Shown here in pieces: positions 33,858 through 48,800 of a DNA stretch of 64,000 nt. The notes below the pieces were generated by a model, which made no database searches, was not told the origin of the DNA, and saw only the letters and a program-made list of their open reading frames with translations. Position numbers and translations under genes: made by a program. Every line of letters begins with the position of its first letter. The stretch's first letter is position 1. Origin of the DNA: Litoditis marina (lineage: Eukaryota > Nematoda > Chromadorea > Rhabditida > Rhabditidae); the NCBI GenBank assembly GCA_964036275.1, contig CAXIWQ010000049.1, forward strand, positions 100,520-164,519, in the 5' to 3' direction.

Positions 33858-36800
33858 AACTTGATTAGAATAGTTTTTGATACTCAGTCAGAAATGTATG
33901 AAACTCTTACAATTATAATTATCACGAAAACGACCATTCTAGCCCCTGTCTACATTTCGACCTCGTGACGTGGCAAAATTACACGTTTTTCCACCTCGAT
34001 GGTCGGAACCTCTCAAAATTGATTAGAATAGTTTTTGATATTTATTCAGAAATGTATGAAACTCTTACAATAATAATTTTCGCGAAAACGACCATTCTAG
34101 CCCCTGTCTACATTTCGACTCCGTGACGTCGCAAAATTACACGTTTTTCCACGTCGATGGTCGGAACCTCTCAAAATTGATTGAAACAGTTTTTGCTACT
34201 TAGTCATAAGTGTATGAAACTCTTACAATTATAATTTTCGTGAAAACGACCATTCTAGCCCCTGTCTACATTTTGACCTCGTGACGTCGCAAAATTACAC
34301 GTTTTTCCACGTCGATGGTCGGAACCTCTCAAAATTGATTGGAACAGTTTTTGGTACTGAGTCAGAAATGTATGAAACTCTTACAATTATAATTTTCGCG
34401 AGAACGACCATTCTAGCCCCTGTCTACATTTCGACTCCGTGACGTCGCAAAATTACACGTTTTTCCACGTCGATGGTCGGAACCTCTCAAAATTGATTGG
34501 AGTAGTTTTTGATACTTAGTCAGAAATGTATGAAACTCTTACAATTATAATTTTCGCGAAAACGACCATTCTAGCCCCTGTCTACATTTCGACCTCGTGA
34601 CGTCGCAAAATTACACGTTTTTCCACGTCGATGGTCGGAACCTCTCAAAATTGATTAGAATAGTTTTTGGTACTGAGTCAGAAATGTATGAAACGCTTAC
34701 AATTTAAATTTTCGCGAAAACGACCATTCTAGCCCTTGTCTACATTTCGAGCTCGTGACGTCGCAAAACTACACGTTTTTCCACGTCGATGGTCGGAACC
34801 TCTCAAAATTGATTGGAGTAGTTTTTGATACTTAGTCATAAGTGTATGAAACTCTTACAATTATTATTTTTGTGAAAACGACCATTCTAGCCCCTGTCTA
34901 CAGTTCGACCTCGTGACGTCGCAAAATTACACGTTTTTCCACGTCGATGGTCGGAACCTCTCAAAATTGATTAGAATAGTTTTTGATACTCAGTCAGAAA
35001 TGTATGAAACTCTTACAATTATAATTTTCACGAAAACGACCATTCTAGCCCCTGTCTACATTTCGACCTCGTGACGTGACAAAATTACACGTTTTTCCAC
35101 CTCGATGGTCGGAACCTCTCAAAATTGATTGAAACAGTTTTTGCTACTTAGTCATAAGTGTATGAAACTCTTACAATTATAATTTTCGTGAAAACGACCA
35201 TTCTAGCCCCTGTCTACAGTTCGACCTCGTGACGTCGCAAAATTACACGTTTTTCCACGTCGATGGTCGGAACCTCTCAAAATTGATTGAAACAGTTTTT
35301 GCTACTGAGTCAGAAATGTATGAAACTCTTACAATTATAATTTTCGCGAGAACGACCATTCTAGCCCCTGTCTACATTTCGACCTCGTGACGTCGCAAAA
35401 CTACACGTTTTTCCACGTCGATGGTCGGAACCTCTCAAAATTGATTGGAGTAGTTTTTGATACTTAGTCATAAGTGTATGAAACTCTTACAATTATTATT
35501 TTTGTGAAAACGACCATTCTAGCCCCTGTCTACAGTTCGACCTCGTGACGTCGCAAAATTACACGTTTTTCCACGTCGATGGTCGGAACCTCTCAAAATT
35601 GATTAGAATAGTTTTTGATACTCAGTCAGAAATGTATGAAACTCTTACAATTATAATTTTCACAAAACGACCATTCTAGCCCCTGTCTACATTTCGACCT
35701 CGTGACGTGACAAAATTACACGTTTTTCCACCTCGATGGTCGGAACCTCTCAAAATTGATTGAAACAGTTGTTGCTACTTAGTCATAAGTGTATGAAACT
35801 ATTACAATTATAATTTTCGTGAAAACGACCATTCTAGCCCCTGTCTACAGTTCGACCTCGTGACGTCGCAAAATTACACGTTTTTCCACGTCGATGGTCG
35901 GAACCTCTCAAAATTGATTGAAACAGTTTTTGCTACTTAGTCATAAGTGTATGAAACTCTTACAATTATAATTTTCGTGAAAACGACCATTCTAGCCCCT
36001 GTCTACATTTCGACCTCGTGACGTCGCAAAATTACACGTTTTTCCACGTCGATGGTCGGAACCTCTCAAAATTGATTGGAACAGTTTTTGGTACTGAGTC
36101 AGAAATGTATGAAACTCTTACAATTATAATTTTCGCGAGAACGACCATTCTAGCCCCTGTCTACATTTCGACTCCGTGACGTCGCAAAATTACACGTTTT
36201 TCCACGTCGATGGTCGGAACCTCTCAAAATTGATTGGAGTAGTTTTTGATACTTAGTCAGAAATGTATGAAACTCTTACAATTATAATTTTCGCGAAAAC
36301 GACCATTCTAGCCCCTGTCTACATTTCGACCTCGTGACGTCGCAAAATTACACGTTTTTCCACGTCGATGGTCGGAACCTCTCAAAATTGATTAGAATAG
36401 TTTTTGGTACTGAGTCAGAAATGTATGAAACGCTTACAATTTAAATTTTCGCGAAAACGACCATTCTAGCCCTTGTCTACATTTCGAGCTCGTGACGTCG
36501 CAAAACTACACGTTTTTCCACGTCGATGGTCGGAACCTCTCAAAATTGATTGGAGTAGTTTTTGATACTTAGTCATAAGTGTATGAAACTCTTACAATTA
36601 TAATTTTTGTGAAAACGACCATTCTAGCCCCTGTCTACAGTTCGACCTCGTGACGTCGCAAAATTACACGTTTTTCCACGTCGATGGTCAGAACCTCTCA
36701 AAATTGATTAGAATAGTTTTTGATACTCAGTCAGAAATGTATGAAACTCTTACAATTATAATTTTCACGAAAACGACCATTCTAGCCCCTGTCTACATTT

Positions 36801-39800
36801 CGACCTCGTGACGTGACAAAATTACACGTTTTTCCACCTCGATGGTCGGAACCTCTCAAAATTGATTGAAACAGTTTTTGCTACTTAGTCATAAGTGTAT
36901 GAAACTCTTACAATTATAATTTTCGTGAAAACGACCATTCTAGCCCCTGTCTACAGTTCGACCTCGTGACGTCGCAAAATTACACGTTTTTCCACGTCGA
37001 TGGTCGGAACCTCTCAAAATTGATTGGTGTAGTTTTTGATACTTAGTCAGAAATGTATGAAACTCTTACAATTATATGTTTCGCGAGAACGACCATTCTA
37101 GCCCCTGTCTACAGTTCGACCTCGTGACGTCGCAAAATTACACGTTTTTCCACGTCGATGGTCGGAACCTCTCAAAATTGATTGGAGTAGTTTTTGATAC
37201 TTAGTCATAAATGTATGAAACGCTTACAATTATAATTTTCGCGAGAACGACCATTCTAGCCCTTGTCTACATTTCGAGCTCGTGACGTCGCAAAACTACA
37301 CGTTTTTCCACGTCGATGGTAGGAACCTCTCAAAATTGATTGGAGTAGTTTTTGATACTTAGTCATAAGTGTATGAAACTCTTACAATTATAATTTTTGT
37401 GAAAACGACCATTCTAGCCCCTGTCTACAGTTCGACCTCGTGACGTCGCAAAATTACACGTTTTTCCACGTCGATGGTCAGAACCTCTCAAAATTGATTA
37501 GAATAGTTTTTGATACTCAGTCAGAAATGTATGAAACTCTTACAATTATAATTTTCACGAAAACGACCATTCTAGCCCCTGTCTACATTTCGACCTCGTG
37601 ACGTGACAAAATTACACGTTTTTCCACCTCGATGGTCGGAACCTCTCAAAATTGATTGAAACAGTTTTTGCTACTTAGTCATAAGTGTATGAAACTCTTA
37701 CAATTATAATTTTCGTGAAAACGACCATTCTAGCCCCTGTCTACAGTTCGACCTCGTGACGTCGCAAAATTACACGTTTTTCCACGTCGATGGTCGGAAC
37801 CTCTCAAAATTGATTGGAGTAGTTTTTGATACTTAGTCAGAAATGTATGAAACTCTTACAATTATAATTTTTGTGAAAACGACCATTCTAGCCCCTGTCT
37901 ACAGTTCGACCTCGTGACGTCGCAAAATTACACGTTTTTCCACGTCGATGGTCAGAACCTCTCAAAATTGATTAGAATAGTTTTTGATACTCAGTCAGAA
38001 ATGTATGAAACTCTTACAATTATAATTTTCACGAAAACGACCATTCTAGCCCCTGTCTACATTTCGACCTCGTGACGTGACAAAATTACACGTTTTTCCA
38101 CCTCGATGGTCGGAACCTCTCAAAATTGATTGAAACAGTTTTTGCTACTTAGTCATAAGTGTATGAAACTCTTACAATTATAATTTTCGTGAAAACGACC
38201 ATTCTAGCCCCTGTCTACAGTTCGACCTCGTGACGTCGCAAAATTACACGTTTTTCCACGTCGATGGTCGGAACCTCTCAAAATTGATTGGAGTAGTTTT
38301 TGATACTTAGTCAGAAATGTATGAAACTCTTACAATTATATGTTTCGCGAGAACGACCATTCTAGCCCCTGTCTACAGTTCGACCTCGTGACGTCGCAAA
38401 ATTACACGTTTTTCCACGTCGATGGTCGGAACCTCTCAAAATTGATTGGAGTAGTTTTTGATACTTAGTCATAAATGTATGAAACGCTTACAATTATAAT
38501 TTTCGCGAGAACGACCATTCTAGCCCCTGTCTACATTTCGACCTCGTGACGGGGCAAAATTACACGTTTTTCCACGTCGATGGTCGGAACCTCTCAAAAT
38601 TGATTAGAATAGTTTTTGATACTCAGTCAGAAATGTATGAAACTCTTACAATTATAATTTTCACAAAAACGACCATTCTAGCCCCTGTCTACATTTCGAC
38701 CTCGTGACGTGACAAAATTACACGTTTTTCCACCTCGATGGTCGGAACCTCTCAAAATTGATTGAAACAGTTTTTGCTACTTAGTCATAAGTGTATGAAA
38801 CTCTTACAATTATAATTTTCGTGAAAACGACCATTCTAGCCCCTGTCTACAGTTCGACCTCGTGACGTCGCAAAATTACACGTTTTTCCACGTCGATGGT
38901 CGGAACCTCTCAAAATTGATTGGAGTAGTTTTTGATACTTAGTCAGAAATGTATGAAACTCTTACAATTATATGTTTCGCGAGAACGACCATTCTAGCCC
39001 CTGTCTACAGTTCGACCTCGTGACGTCGCAAAATTACACGTTTTCCACCTCGATGGTCGGAACCTCTCAAAATTGATTGAAACAGTTTTTGCTACTTAGT
39101 CATAAGTGTATGAAACTCTTACAATTATAATTTTCGTGAAAACGACCATTCTAGCCCTTGTCTAAATTTCGACCTCGTGACGTGACAAAATTACACGTTT
39201 TTCCACGTCGATGGTCGGAACCTCTCAAAATTGATTGGAGTAGTTTTTGATACTTAGTCAGAAATGTATGAAACTCTTACAATTATATGTTTCGCGAAAA
39301 CGACCATTCTAGCCCCTGTCTACAGTTCGACCTCGTGACGTCGCAAAATTACACGTTTTTCCACGTCGATGGTCGGAACCTCTCAAAATTGATTGGAGTA
39401 GTTTTTGATACTTAGTCATAAGTGTATGAAACTCTTACAATTATAATTTTCGCGAGAACGACCATTCTAGCCCCTGTCTACATTTCGACTCCGTGACGTC
39501 GCAAAATTACACGTTTTTCCACGTCGATGGTCGGAACCTCTCAAAATTGATTGGAGTAGTTTTTGATACTTAGTCATAAGTGTATGAAACTCTTACAATA
39601 ATAATTTTCGTGAAAACGACCATTCTAGCCCCTGTCTACAGTTCGACCTCGTGACGTCGCAAAATTACACGTTTTTCCACGTCGATGGTCGGAACCTCTC
39701 AAAATTGATTAGAATAGTTTTTGGTACTGAGTCAGTAATGTATGAAACGCTTACAATTATAATTTTGGTGAAAACGACCATTCTAGCCCCTGTCTACAGT

Positions 39801-42800
39801 TCGACCTCGTGACGTCGCAAAATTACACGTTTTTCCACCTCGATGGTCGGAACCTCTCAAAATTGATTGAAACAGTTTTTGCTACTTAGTCATAAGTGTA
39901 TGAAACTCTTACAATTATAATTTTCGTGAAAACGACCATTCTAGCCCTTGTCTAAATTTCGACCTCGTGACGTGACAAAATTACACGTTTTTCCACGTCG
40001 ATGGTCGGAACCTCTCAAAATTGATTGGAGTAGTTTTTGATACTTAGTCAGAAATGTATGAAACTCTTACAATTATATGTTTCGCGAAAACGACCATTCT
40101 AGCCCCTGTCTACAGTTCGACCTCGTGACGTCGCAAAATTACACGTTTTTCCACGTCGATGGTCGGAACCTCTCAAAATTGATTGGAGTAGTTTTTGATA
40201 CTTAGTCATAAGTGTATGAAACTCTTACAATTATAATTTTCGTGAAAACGACCATTCTAGCCCCTGTCTACAGTTCGACCTCGTGACGTCGCAAAATTAC
40301 ACGTTTTTCCACGTCGATGGTCGGAACCTCTCAAAATTGATTAGAATAGTTTTTGGTACTGAGTCAGAAATGTATGAAACGCTTACAATTATAATTTTCG
40401 TGAAAACGACCATTCTAGCCCCTGTCTACAGTTCGACCTCGTGACGTCGCAAAATTACACGTTTTTCCACGTCGATGGTCGGAACCTCTCAAAATTGATT
40501 GGAACAGTTTTTGGTACTGAGTCAGAAATGTATGAAACTCTTACAACTATAATTTTCGCGAGAACGACCATTCTAGCCCCTGTCTACATTTCGACCTCGT
40601 GACGTGGCAAAATTACACGTTTTTCCACGTCGATGGTCGGAACTCGGAACCTCTCAAACTTGATTAGAATAGTTTTTGATACTCAGACAGAAATGTATGA
40701 AACTCTTACAATTATAATTATCACGAAAACGACCATTCTAGCCCCTGTCTACATTTCGACCTCGTGACGTGGCAAAATTACACGTTTTTCCACGTCGATG
40801 GTCGGAACCTCTCAAAATTGATTAGAATAGTTTTTGATATTTATTCAGAAATGTATGAAACTCTTACAATAATAATTTTCGCGAAAACGACCATTCTAGC
40901 CCCCGTCTACATTTCGTCTCCGTGACGTCGCAAAATTACACGTTTTTCCACGTCGATGGTCGGAACCTCTCAAACTTGATTAGAATAGTTTTTGATACTT
41001 AGTCAGAAATGTATGAAACTCTTACAATAATAATTTTCGCGAAAACGACCATTCTAGCCCCCGTCTACATTTCGACTCCGTGACGTCGCAAAATTACACG
41101 TTTTTCCACGTCGATGGTCGGAACCTCTCAAAATTGATTGAAACAGTTTTTGCTACTTAGTCATAAGTGTATGAAACTCTTACAATTATAATTTTCGTGA
41201 AAACGACCATTCTAGCCCCTGTCTACATTTCGACCTCGTGACGTCGCAAAATTACACGTTTTTCCACGTCGATGGTTGGAACCTCTCAAAATTGATTAGA
41301 ATAGTTTTTGATATTTATTCAGAAATGTATGAAACTCTTACAATAATAATTTTCGCGAAAACGACCATTCTAGCCCCCGTCTACATTTCGACTCCGTGAC
41401 GTCGCAAAATTACACGTTTTTCCACGTCGATGGTCGGAACCTCTCTAAATTGATTAGAATAGTTTTTGATATTTATTCAGAAATGTATGAAACTCTTACA
41501 ATAATAATTTTCGCGAAAACGACCATTCTAGCCCCCGTCTACATTTCGTCTCCGTGACGTCGCAAAATTACACGTTTTTCCACGTCGATGGTCGGAACCT
41601 CTCAAAATTGATTAGAATAGTTTTTGGTACTGAGTCAGAAATGTATGAAACGCTTACAATTTAAATTTTCGCGAAAACTACCATTCTAGCCCTTGTCTAC
41701 ATTTCGAGCTCGTGACGTCGCAAAATTACACGTTTTTCCACGTCGATGGTCGGAACCTCTCAAAATTGATTGGAACAGTTTTTGGTACTGAGTCGGAAAC
41801 GTATGAAACTCTTACAATTATAATTTTCGCGAGAACGACCATTCTAGCCCCTGTCTACATTTCGACTCCGTGACGTCGCAAAATTACACGTTTTTCCACG
41901 TCGATGGTCGGAACCTCTCAAAATTGATTGGAGTAGTTTTTGATACTTAGTCAGAAATGTATGAAACTCTTACAATAATAATTTTCGCGAAAACGCCCAT
42001 TCTAGCCCCTGTCTATATTTCGACCTCGTGACGTGGCAAAGTTACACGTTTTTCCACGTCGATGGTCGGAACCTCTCAAAATTGATTAGAATAGTTTTTG
42101 ATATTTAGTCAGAAATGTATGAAACGCTTACAGATATAATTTTCGCGAAAACGACCATTCTAGCCCCTGTCTACATTTCGACCTCGTCACGTCGCAAAAT
42201 TACACGTTTGTCCACGTCGATGGTCGGAACCTCTCAAAATTGATTAGAATAGTTTTTGGTACTGAGTCAGAAATGTATGAAACGCTTACAATTATAATTT
42301 TCGCGAGAACGACCATTCTAGCCCCTGTCTACATTTCGACTCCGTGACGTCGCAAAATTACACGTTTTTCCACGTCGATGGTCGGAACCTCTCAAAATTG
42401 ATTGGAACAGTTTTTGGTACTGAGTCAGAAATGTATGAAACTCTTACAATTATAATTTTCGCGAGAACGACCATTCTAGCCCCTGTCTACATTTCGACCT
42501 CGTGACGTGGCAAAATTACACGTTTTTCCACGTCGATGGTCGGAACCTCTCAAACTTGATTAGAATAGTTTTTGATACTCAGTCAAAAATGTATGAAACT
42601 CTTACAATTAAAATTATCACGAAAACGACCATTCTAGCCCCTGTCTACATTTCGCCCTCGTGACGTGGCAAAATTACACGTTTTTCCACGTCGATGGTCG
42701 GAACCTCTCAAAATTGATTAGAATAGTTTTTGATATTTAGTCAGAAATGTATGAAACTCTTACAATAATAATTTTCGCGAAAACGACCATTCTAGCCCTT

Positions 42801-45800
42801 GTCTACATTTCGAGCTCGTGACGTCGCAAAATTACACGTTTTTCCACGTCGATGGTCGGAACCTCTCAAAATTGATTGGAACAGTTTTTGGTGCTGAGTC
42901 GGAAATGTATGAAACTCTTACAATTATAATTTTCGCGAGAACGACCATTCTAGCCCCTGTCTACATTTCTACTCCGTGACGTCGCAAAATTACACGTTTT
43001 TCCACGTCGATGGTCGGAACCTCTCAAAATTGATTGGAACAGTTTTTGGTACTGAGTCAGAAATGTATGAAACTCTTACAATTATAATTTTCGCGAGAAC
43101 GACCATTCTAGCCCCTGTCTACATTTCGACCTCGTGACGTGGCAAAATTACACGTTTTTCCACGTCGATGGTCGGAACCTCTCAAACTTGATTAGAATAG
43201 TTTTTGATACTCAGTCAAAAATGTATGAAACTCTTACAATTAAAATTATCACGAAAACGACCATTCTAGCCCCTGTCTACATTTCGCCCTCGTGACGTGG
43301 CAAAATTACACGTTTTTCCACGTCGATGGTCGGAACCTCTCAAAATTGATTAGAATAGTTTTTGATATTTATTCAGAAATGTATGAAACTCTTACAATAG
43401 TAATTTTCGCGAAAACGACCATTCTAGCCCCCGTCTACATTTCGACTCCGTGACGTCGCAACATTACACGTTTTTCCACGTCGATGGTCGGAACCTCTCA
43501 AAATTGATTAGAATAGTTTTTGATATTTAGTCAGAAATGTATGAAACTCTTACAATAATAATTTTCGCGAAAACTACCATTCTAGCCCTTGTCTACATTT
43601 CGAGCTCGTGACGTCGCAAAATTACACGTTTTTCCACGTCGATGGTCGGAACCTCTCAAAATTGATTGGAGTAGTTTTTGATACTTAGTCAGAGATGTAT
43701 GAAACTCTTACAATAATAATTTTCGCGAAAACGACCATTCTAGCCCCTGTCTACATTTCGACCTCGTGACGTGGCAAAGTTACACGTTTTTCCACGTCGA
43801 TGGTCGGAACCTCTCAAAATTGATTAGAATAGTTTTTGATATTTAGTCAGACATGTATGAAACGCTTACAGATATAATTTTCGCGAAAACGACCTTTCTA
43901 GCCCCTGTCTACATTTCGACCTCGTGACGTCGCAAAATTACACGTTTTTCCACGTCGATGGTCGGAACCTCTCAAAATTGATTGGAGTAGTTTTTGATAC
44001 TTAGTCAGAGATGTATGAAACTCTTACAATTATAATTATCACGAAAACGACCATTCTAGCCCCTGTCTACATTTCTACTCCGTGACGTCGCAAAATTACA
44101 CGTTTTTCCACGTCGATGGTCGGAACCTCTCAAAATTGATTGGAGTAGTTTTTGATACTTAGTCAGAGATGTATGAAACTCTTACAATAATAATTATCAC
44201 GAAAACGACCATTCTAGCCCCTGTCTACATTTCTACTCCGTGACGTCGCAAAATTACACGTTTTTCCACGTCGATGGTCGGAACCTCTCAAAATTGATTG
44301 GAGTAGTTTTTGATACTTAGTCAGAGATGTATGAAACTCTTACAATAATAATTTTCGCGAAAACGACCATTCTAGCCCCTGTCTACATTTCGACCTCGTG
44401 ACGTGGCAAAATTACACGTTTTTCCACGTCGATGGTCGGAACCTCTCAAAATTGATTGGAGTAGTTTTTGATACTTAGTCAGAGATGTATGAAACTCTTA
44501 CAATAATAATTATCACGAAAACGACCATTCTAGCCCCTGTCTACATTTCTACTCCGTGACGTCGCAAAATTACACGTTTTTCCACGTCGATGGTCGGAAC
44601 CTCTCAAAATTGATTGGAGTAGTTTTTGATACTTAGTCAGAGATGTATGAAACTCTTACAATTATAATTATCACGAAAACGACCATTCTAGCCCCTGTCT
44701 ACATTTCTACTCCGTGACGTCGCAAAATTACACGTTTTTCCACGTCGATGGTCGGAACCTCTCAAAATTGATTGGAGTAGTTTTTGATACTTAGTCAGAG
44801 ATGTATGAAACTCTTACAATAATAATTTTCGCGAAACGACCATTCTAGCCCCTGTCTACATTTCGACCTCGTGACGTGGCAAAATTACACGTTTTTCCAC
44901 GTCGATGGTCGGAACCTCTCAAAATTGATTAGAATAGTTTTTGATACTTAGTCAGAGATGTATGAAACTCTTACAATAATAATTATCACGAAAACGACCA
45001 TTCTAGCCCCCGTCTACATTTCGACTCCGTGACGTCGCAACATTACACGTTTTTCCACGTCGATGGTCGGAACCTCTCAAACTTGATTAGAATAGTTTCT
45101 GATACTCAGTCAGAAATGTATGAAACTCTTACAATTATAATTTTCACGAAAACGACCATTCTAGCCCCTGTCTACATTTCGACCTCGTGACGTGGCAAAG
45201 TTACACGTTTTTCCACGTCGATGGTCGGAACCTCTCAAAATTGATTAGAATAGTTTTTGATATTTTTTGATATTTATTCAGAAATGTATGAAACTCTTAC
45301 AATAGTAATTTTCGCGAAAACGACCATTCTAGCCCCCGTCTACATTTCGACTCCGTGACGTCGCAACATTACACGTTTTTCCACGTCGATGGTCGGAACC
45401 TCTCAAAATTGATTAGAATAGTTTTTGATATTTAGTCAGAAATGTATGAAACTCTTACAATAATAATTTTCGCGAAAACTACCATTCTAGCCCTTGTCTA
45501 CATTTCGAGCTCGTGACGTCGCAAAATTACACGTTTTTCCACGTCGATGGTCGGAACCTCTCAAAATTGATTGGAGTAGTTTTTGATACTTAGTCAGAGA
45601 TGTATGAAACTCTTACAATAATAATTTTCGCGAAAACGACCATTCTAGCCCCTGTCTACATTTCGACCTCGTGACGTGGCAAAGTTACACGTTTTTCCAC
45701 GTCGATGGTCGGAACCTCTCAAAATTGATTAGAATAGTTTTTGATATTTAGTCAGACATGTATGAAACGCTTACAGATATAAAGAACGACCATTCTAGCC

Positions 45801-48800
45801 CCTGTCTACATTTCGACCTCGTGACGTGGCAAAATTACACGTTTTTCCACGTCGATGGTCGGAACCTCTCAAAATTGATTAGAATAGTTTTTGATATGTT
45901 TTTGATATTTATTCAGGAATGTATGAAACTCTTACAATAGTAATTTTCGCGAAAACGACCATTCTAGCCCCCGTCTACATTTCGACTCCGTGACGTCGCA
46001 ACATTACACGTTTTTCCACGTCGATGGTCGGAACCTCTCAAAATTGATTAGAATAGTTTTTTGATATTTAGTCAGAAATGTATGAAACTCTTACAATAAT
46101 AATTTTCGCGAAAACTACCATTCCAGCCCTTGTCTACATTTCGAGCTCGTGACGTCGCAAAATTACACGTTTTTCCACGTCGATGGTCGGAACCTCTCAA
46201 AATTGATTGGAGTAGTTTTTGATACTTAGTCAGAGATGTATGAAACTCTTACAATAATAATTTTCGCGAAAACGACCATTCTAGCCCCTGTCTACATTTC
46301 GACCTCGTGACGTGGCAAAGTTACACGTTTTTCCACGTCGATGGTCGGAACCTCTCAAAATTGATTGGAGTAGTTTTTGATACTTAGTCAGAAATGTATG
46401 AAACTCTTACAATAGTAATTTTCGCGAAAACGACCATTCTAGCCCCCGTCTACATTTCGACTCCGTGACGTCGCAACATTACACGTTTTTCCACGTCGAT
46501 GGTCGGAACCTCTCAAAATTGATTAGAATAGTTTTTGATATTTAGTCAGACATGTATGAAACGCTTACAGATATAATTTTCGCGAAAACGACCATTCTAG
46601 CCCCTGTCTACATTTCGACCTCGTGACGTCGCAAAATTACACGTTTTTCCACGTCGATGGTCGGAACCTCTCAAAATTGATTGGAACAGTTTTTGGTACT
46701 GAGTCAGAAATGTATGAAACTCTTACAATTATAATTATCACGAAAACGACCATTCTAGCCCCTGTCTACATTTCTACTCCGTGACGTCGCAAAATTACAC
46801 GTTTTTCCACGTCGATGGTCGGAACCTCTCAAAATTGATTGGAGTAGTTTTTGATACTTAGTCAGAGATGTATGAAACTCTTACAATAATAATTTTCGCG
46901 AAAACGACCATTCTAGCCCCTGTCTACATTTCGTGACGTGGCAAAATTACACGTTTTTTCCACGTCGATGGTCGGAACCTCTCAAAATTGATTAGAATAG
47001 TTTTTGATATTTAGTCAGAAATGTATGAAACTCTTACAATAATAATTTTCGCGAAAACGACCATTCTAGCCCTTGTCTACATTTCGAGCTCGTGACGTCG
47101 CAAAATTACACGTTTTTCCACGTCGATGGTCGGAACCTCTCAAAATTGATTGGAACAGTTTTTGGTGCTGAGTCGGAAATGTATGAAACTCTTACAATTA
47201 TAATTTTCGCGAGAACGACCATTCTAGCCCCTGTCTACATTTCTACTCCGTGACGTCGCAAAATTACACGTTTTTCCACGTCGATGGTCGGAACCTCTCA
47301 AAATTGATTGGAGTAGTTTTTGATACTTAGTCAGAGATGTATGAAACTCTTACAATAATAATTTTCGCGAAAACGACCATTCTAGCCCCTGTCTACATTT
47401 CGACCTCGTGACGTGGCAAAAATTACACGTTTTTCCACGTCGATGGTCGGAACCTCTCAAAATTGATTAGAATAGTTTTTGATATTTATTCAGAAATGTA
47501 TGAAACTCTTACAATAGTAATTTTCGCGAAAACGACCATTCTAGCCCCCGTCTACATTTCGACTCCGTGACGTCGCAACATTACACGTTTTTCCACGTCG
47601 ATGGTCGGAACCTCTCAAACTTGATTAGAATAGTTTCTGATACTCAGTCAGAAATGTATGAAACTCTTACAATTATAATTTTCACGAAAACGACCATTCT
47701 AGCCCCTGTCTACATTTCGACCTCGTGACGTGGCAAAGTTACACGTTTTTCCACGTCGATGGTCGGAACCTCTCAAAATTGATTAGAATAGTTTTTGATA
47801 TTTTTTGATATTTATTCAGAAATGTATGAAACTCTTACAATAGTAATTTTCGCGAAACGACCATTCTAGCCCCCGTCTACATTTCGACTCCGTGACGTCG
47901 CAACATTACACGTTTTTCCACGTCGATGGTCGGAACCTCTCAAAATTGATTAGAATAGTTTTTGATATTTAGTCAGAAATGTATGAAACTCTTACAATAA
48001 TAATTTTCGCGAAAACTACCATTCTAGCCCTTGTCTACATTTCGAGCTCGTGACGTCGCAAAATTACACGTTTTTCCACGTCGATGGTCGGAACCTCTCA
48101 AAATTGATTGGAGTAGTTTTTGATACTTAGTCAGAGATGTATGAAACTCTTACAATAATAATTTTCGCGAAAACGACCATTCTAGCCCCTGTCTACATTT
48201 CGACCTCGTGACGTGGCAAAGTTACACGTTTTTCCACGTCGATGGTCGGAACCTCTCAAAATTGATTAGAATAGTTTTTGATATTTAGTCAGACATGTAT
48301 GAAACGCTTACAGATATAAAGAACGACCATTCTAGCCCCTGTCTACATTTCGACCTCGTGACGTGGCAAAATTACACGTTTTTCCACGTCGATGGTCGGA
48401 ACCTCTCAAATTGATTAGAATAGTTTTTGATATGTTTTTGATATTTATTCAGGAATGTATGAAACTCTTACAATAGTAATTTTCGCGAAAACGACCATTC
48501 TAGCCCCCGTCTACATTTCGACTCCGTGACGTCGCAACATTACACGTTTTTCCACGTCGATGGTCGGAACCTCTCAAAATTGATTAGAATAGTTTTTGAT
48601 ATTTAGTCAGAAATGTATGAAACTCTTACAATAATAATTTTCGCGAAACTACCATTCCAGCCCTTGTCTACATTTCGAGCTCGTGACGTCGCAAAATTAC
48701 ACGTTTTTCCACGTCGATGGTCGGAACCTCTCAAATTGATTGGAGTAGTTTTTGATACTTAGTCAGAGATGTATGAAACTCTTACAATAATAATTTTCGC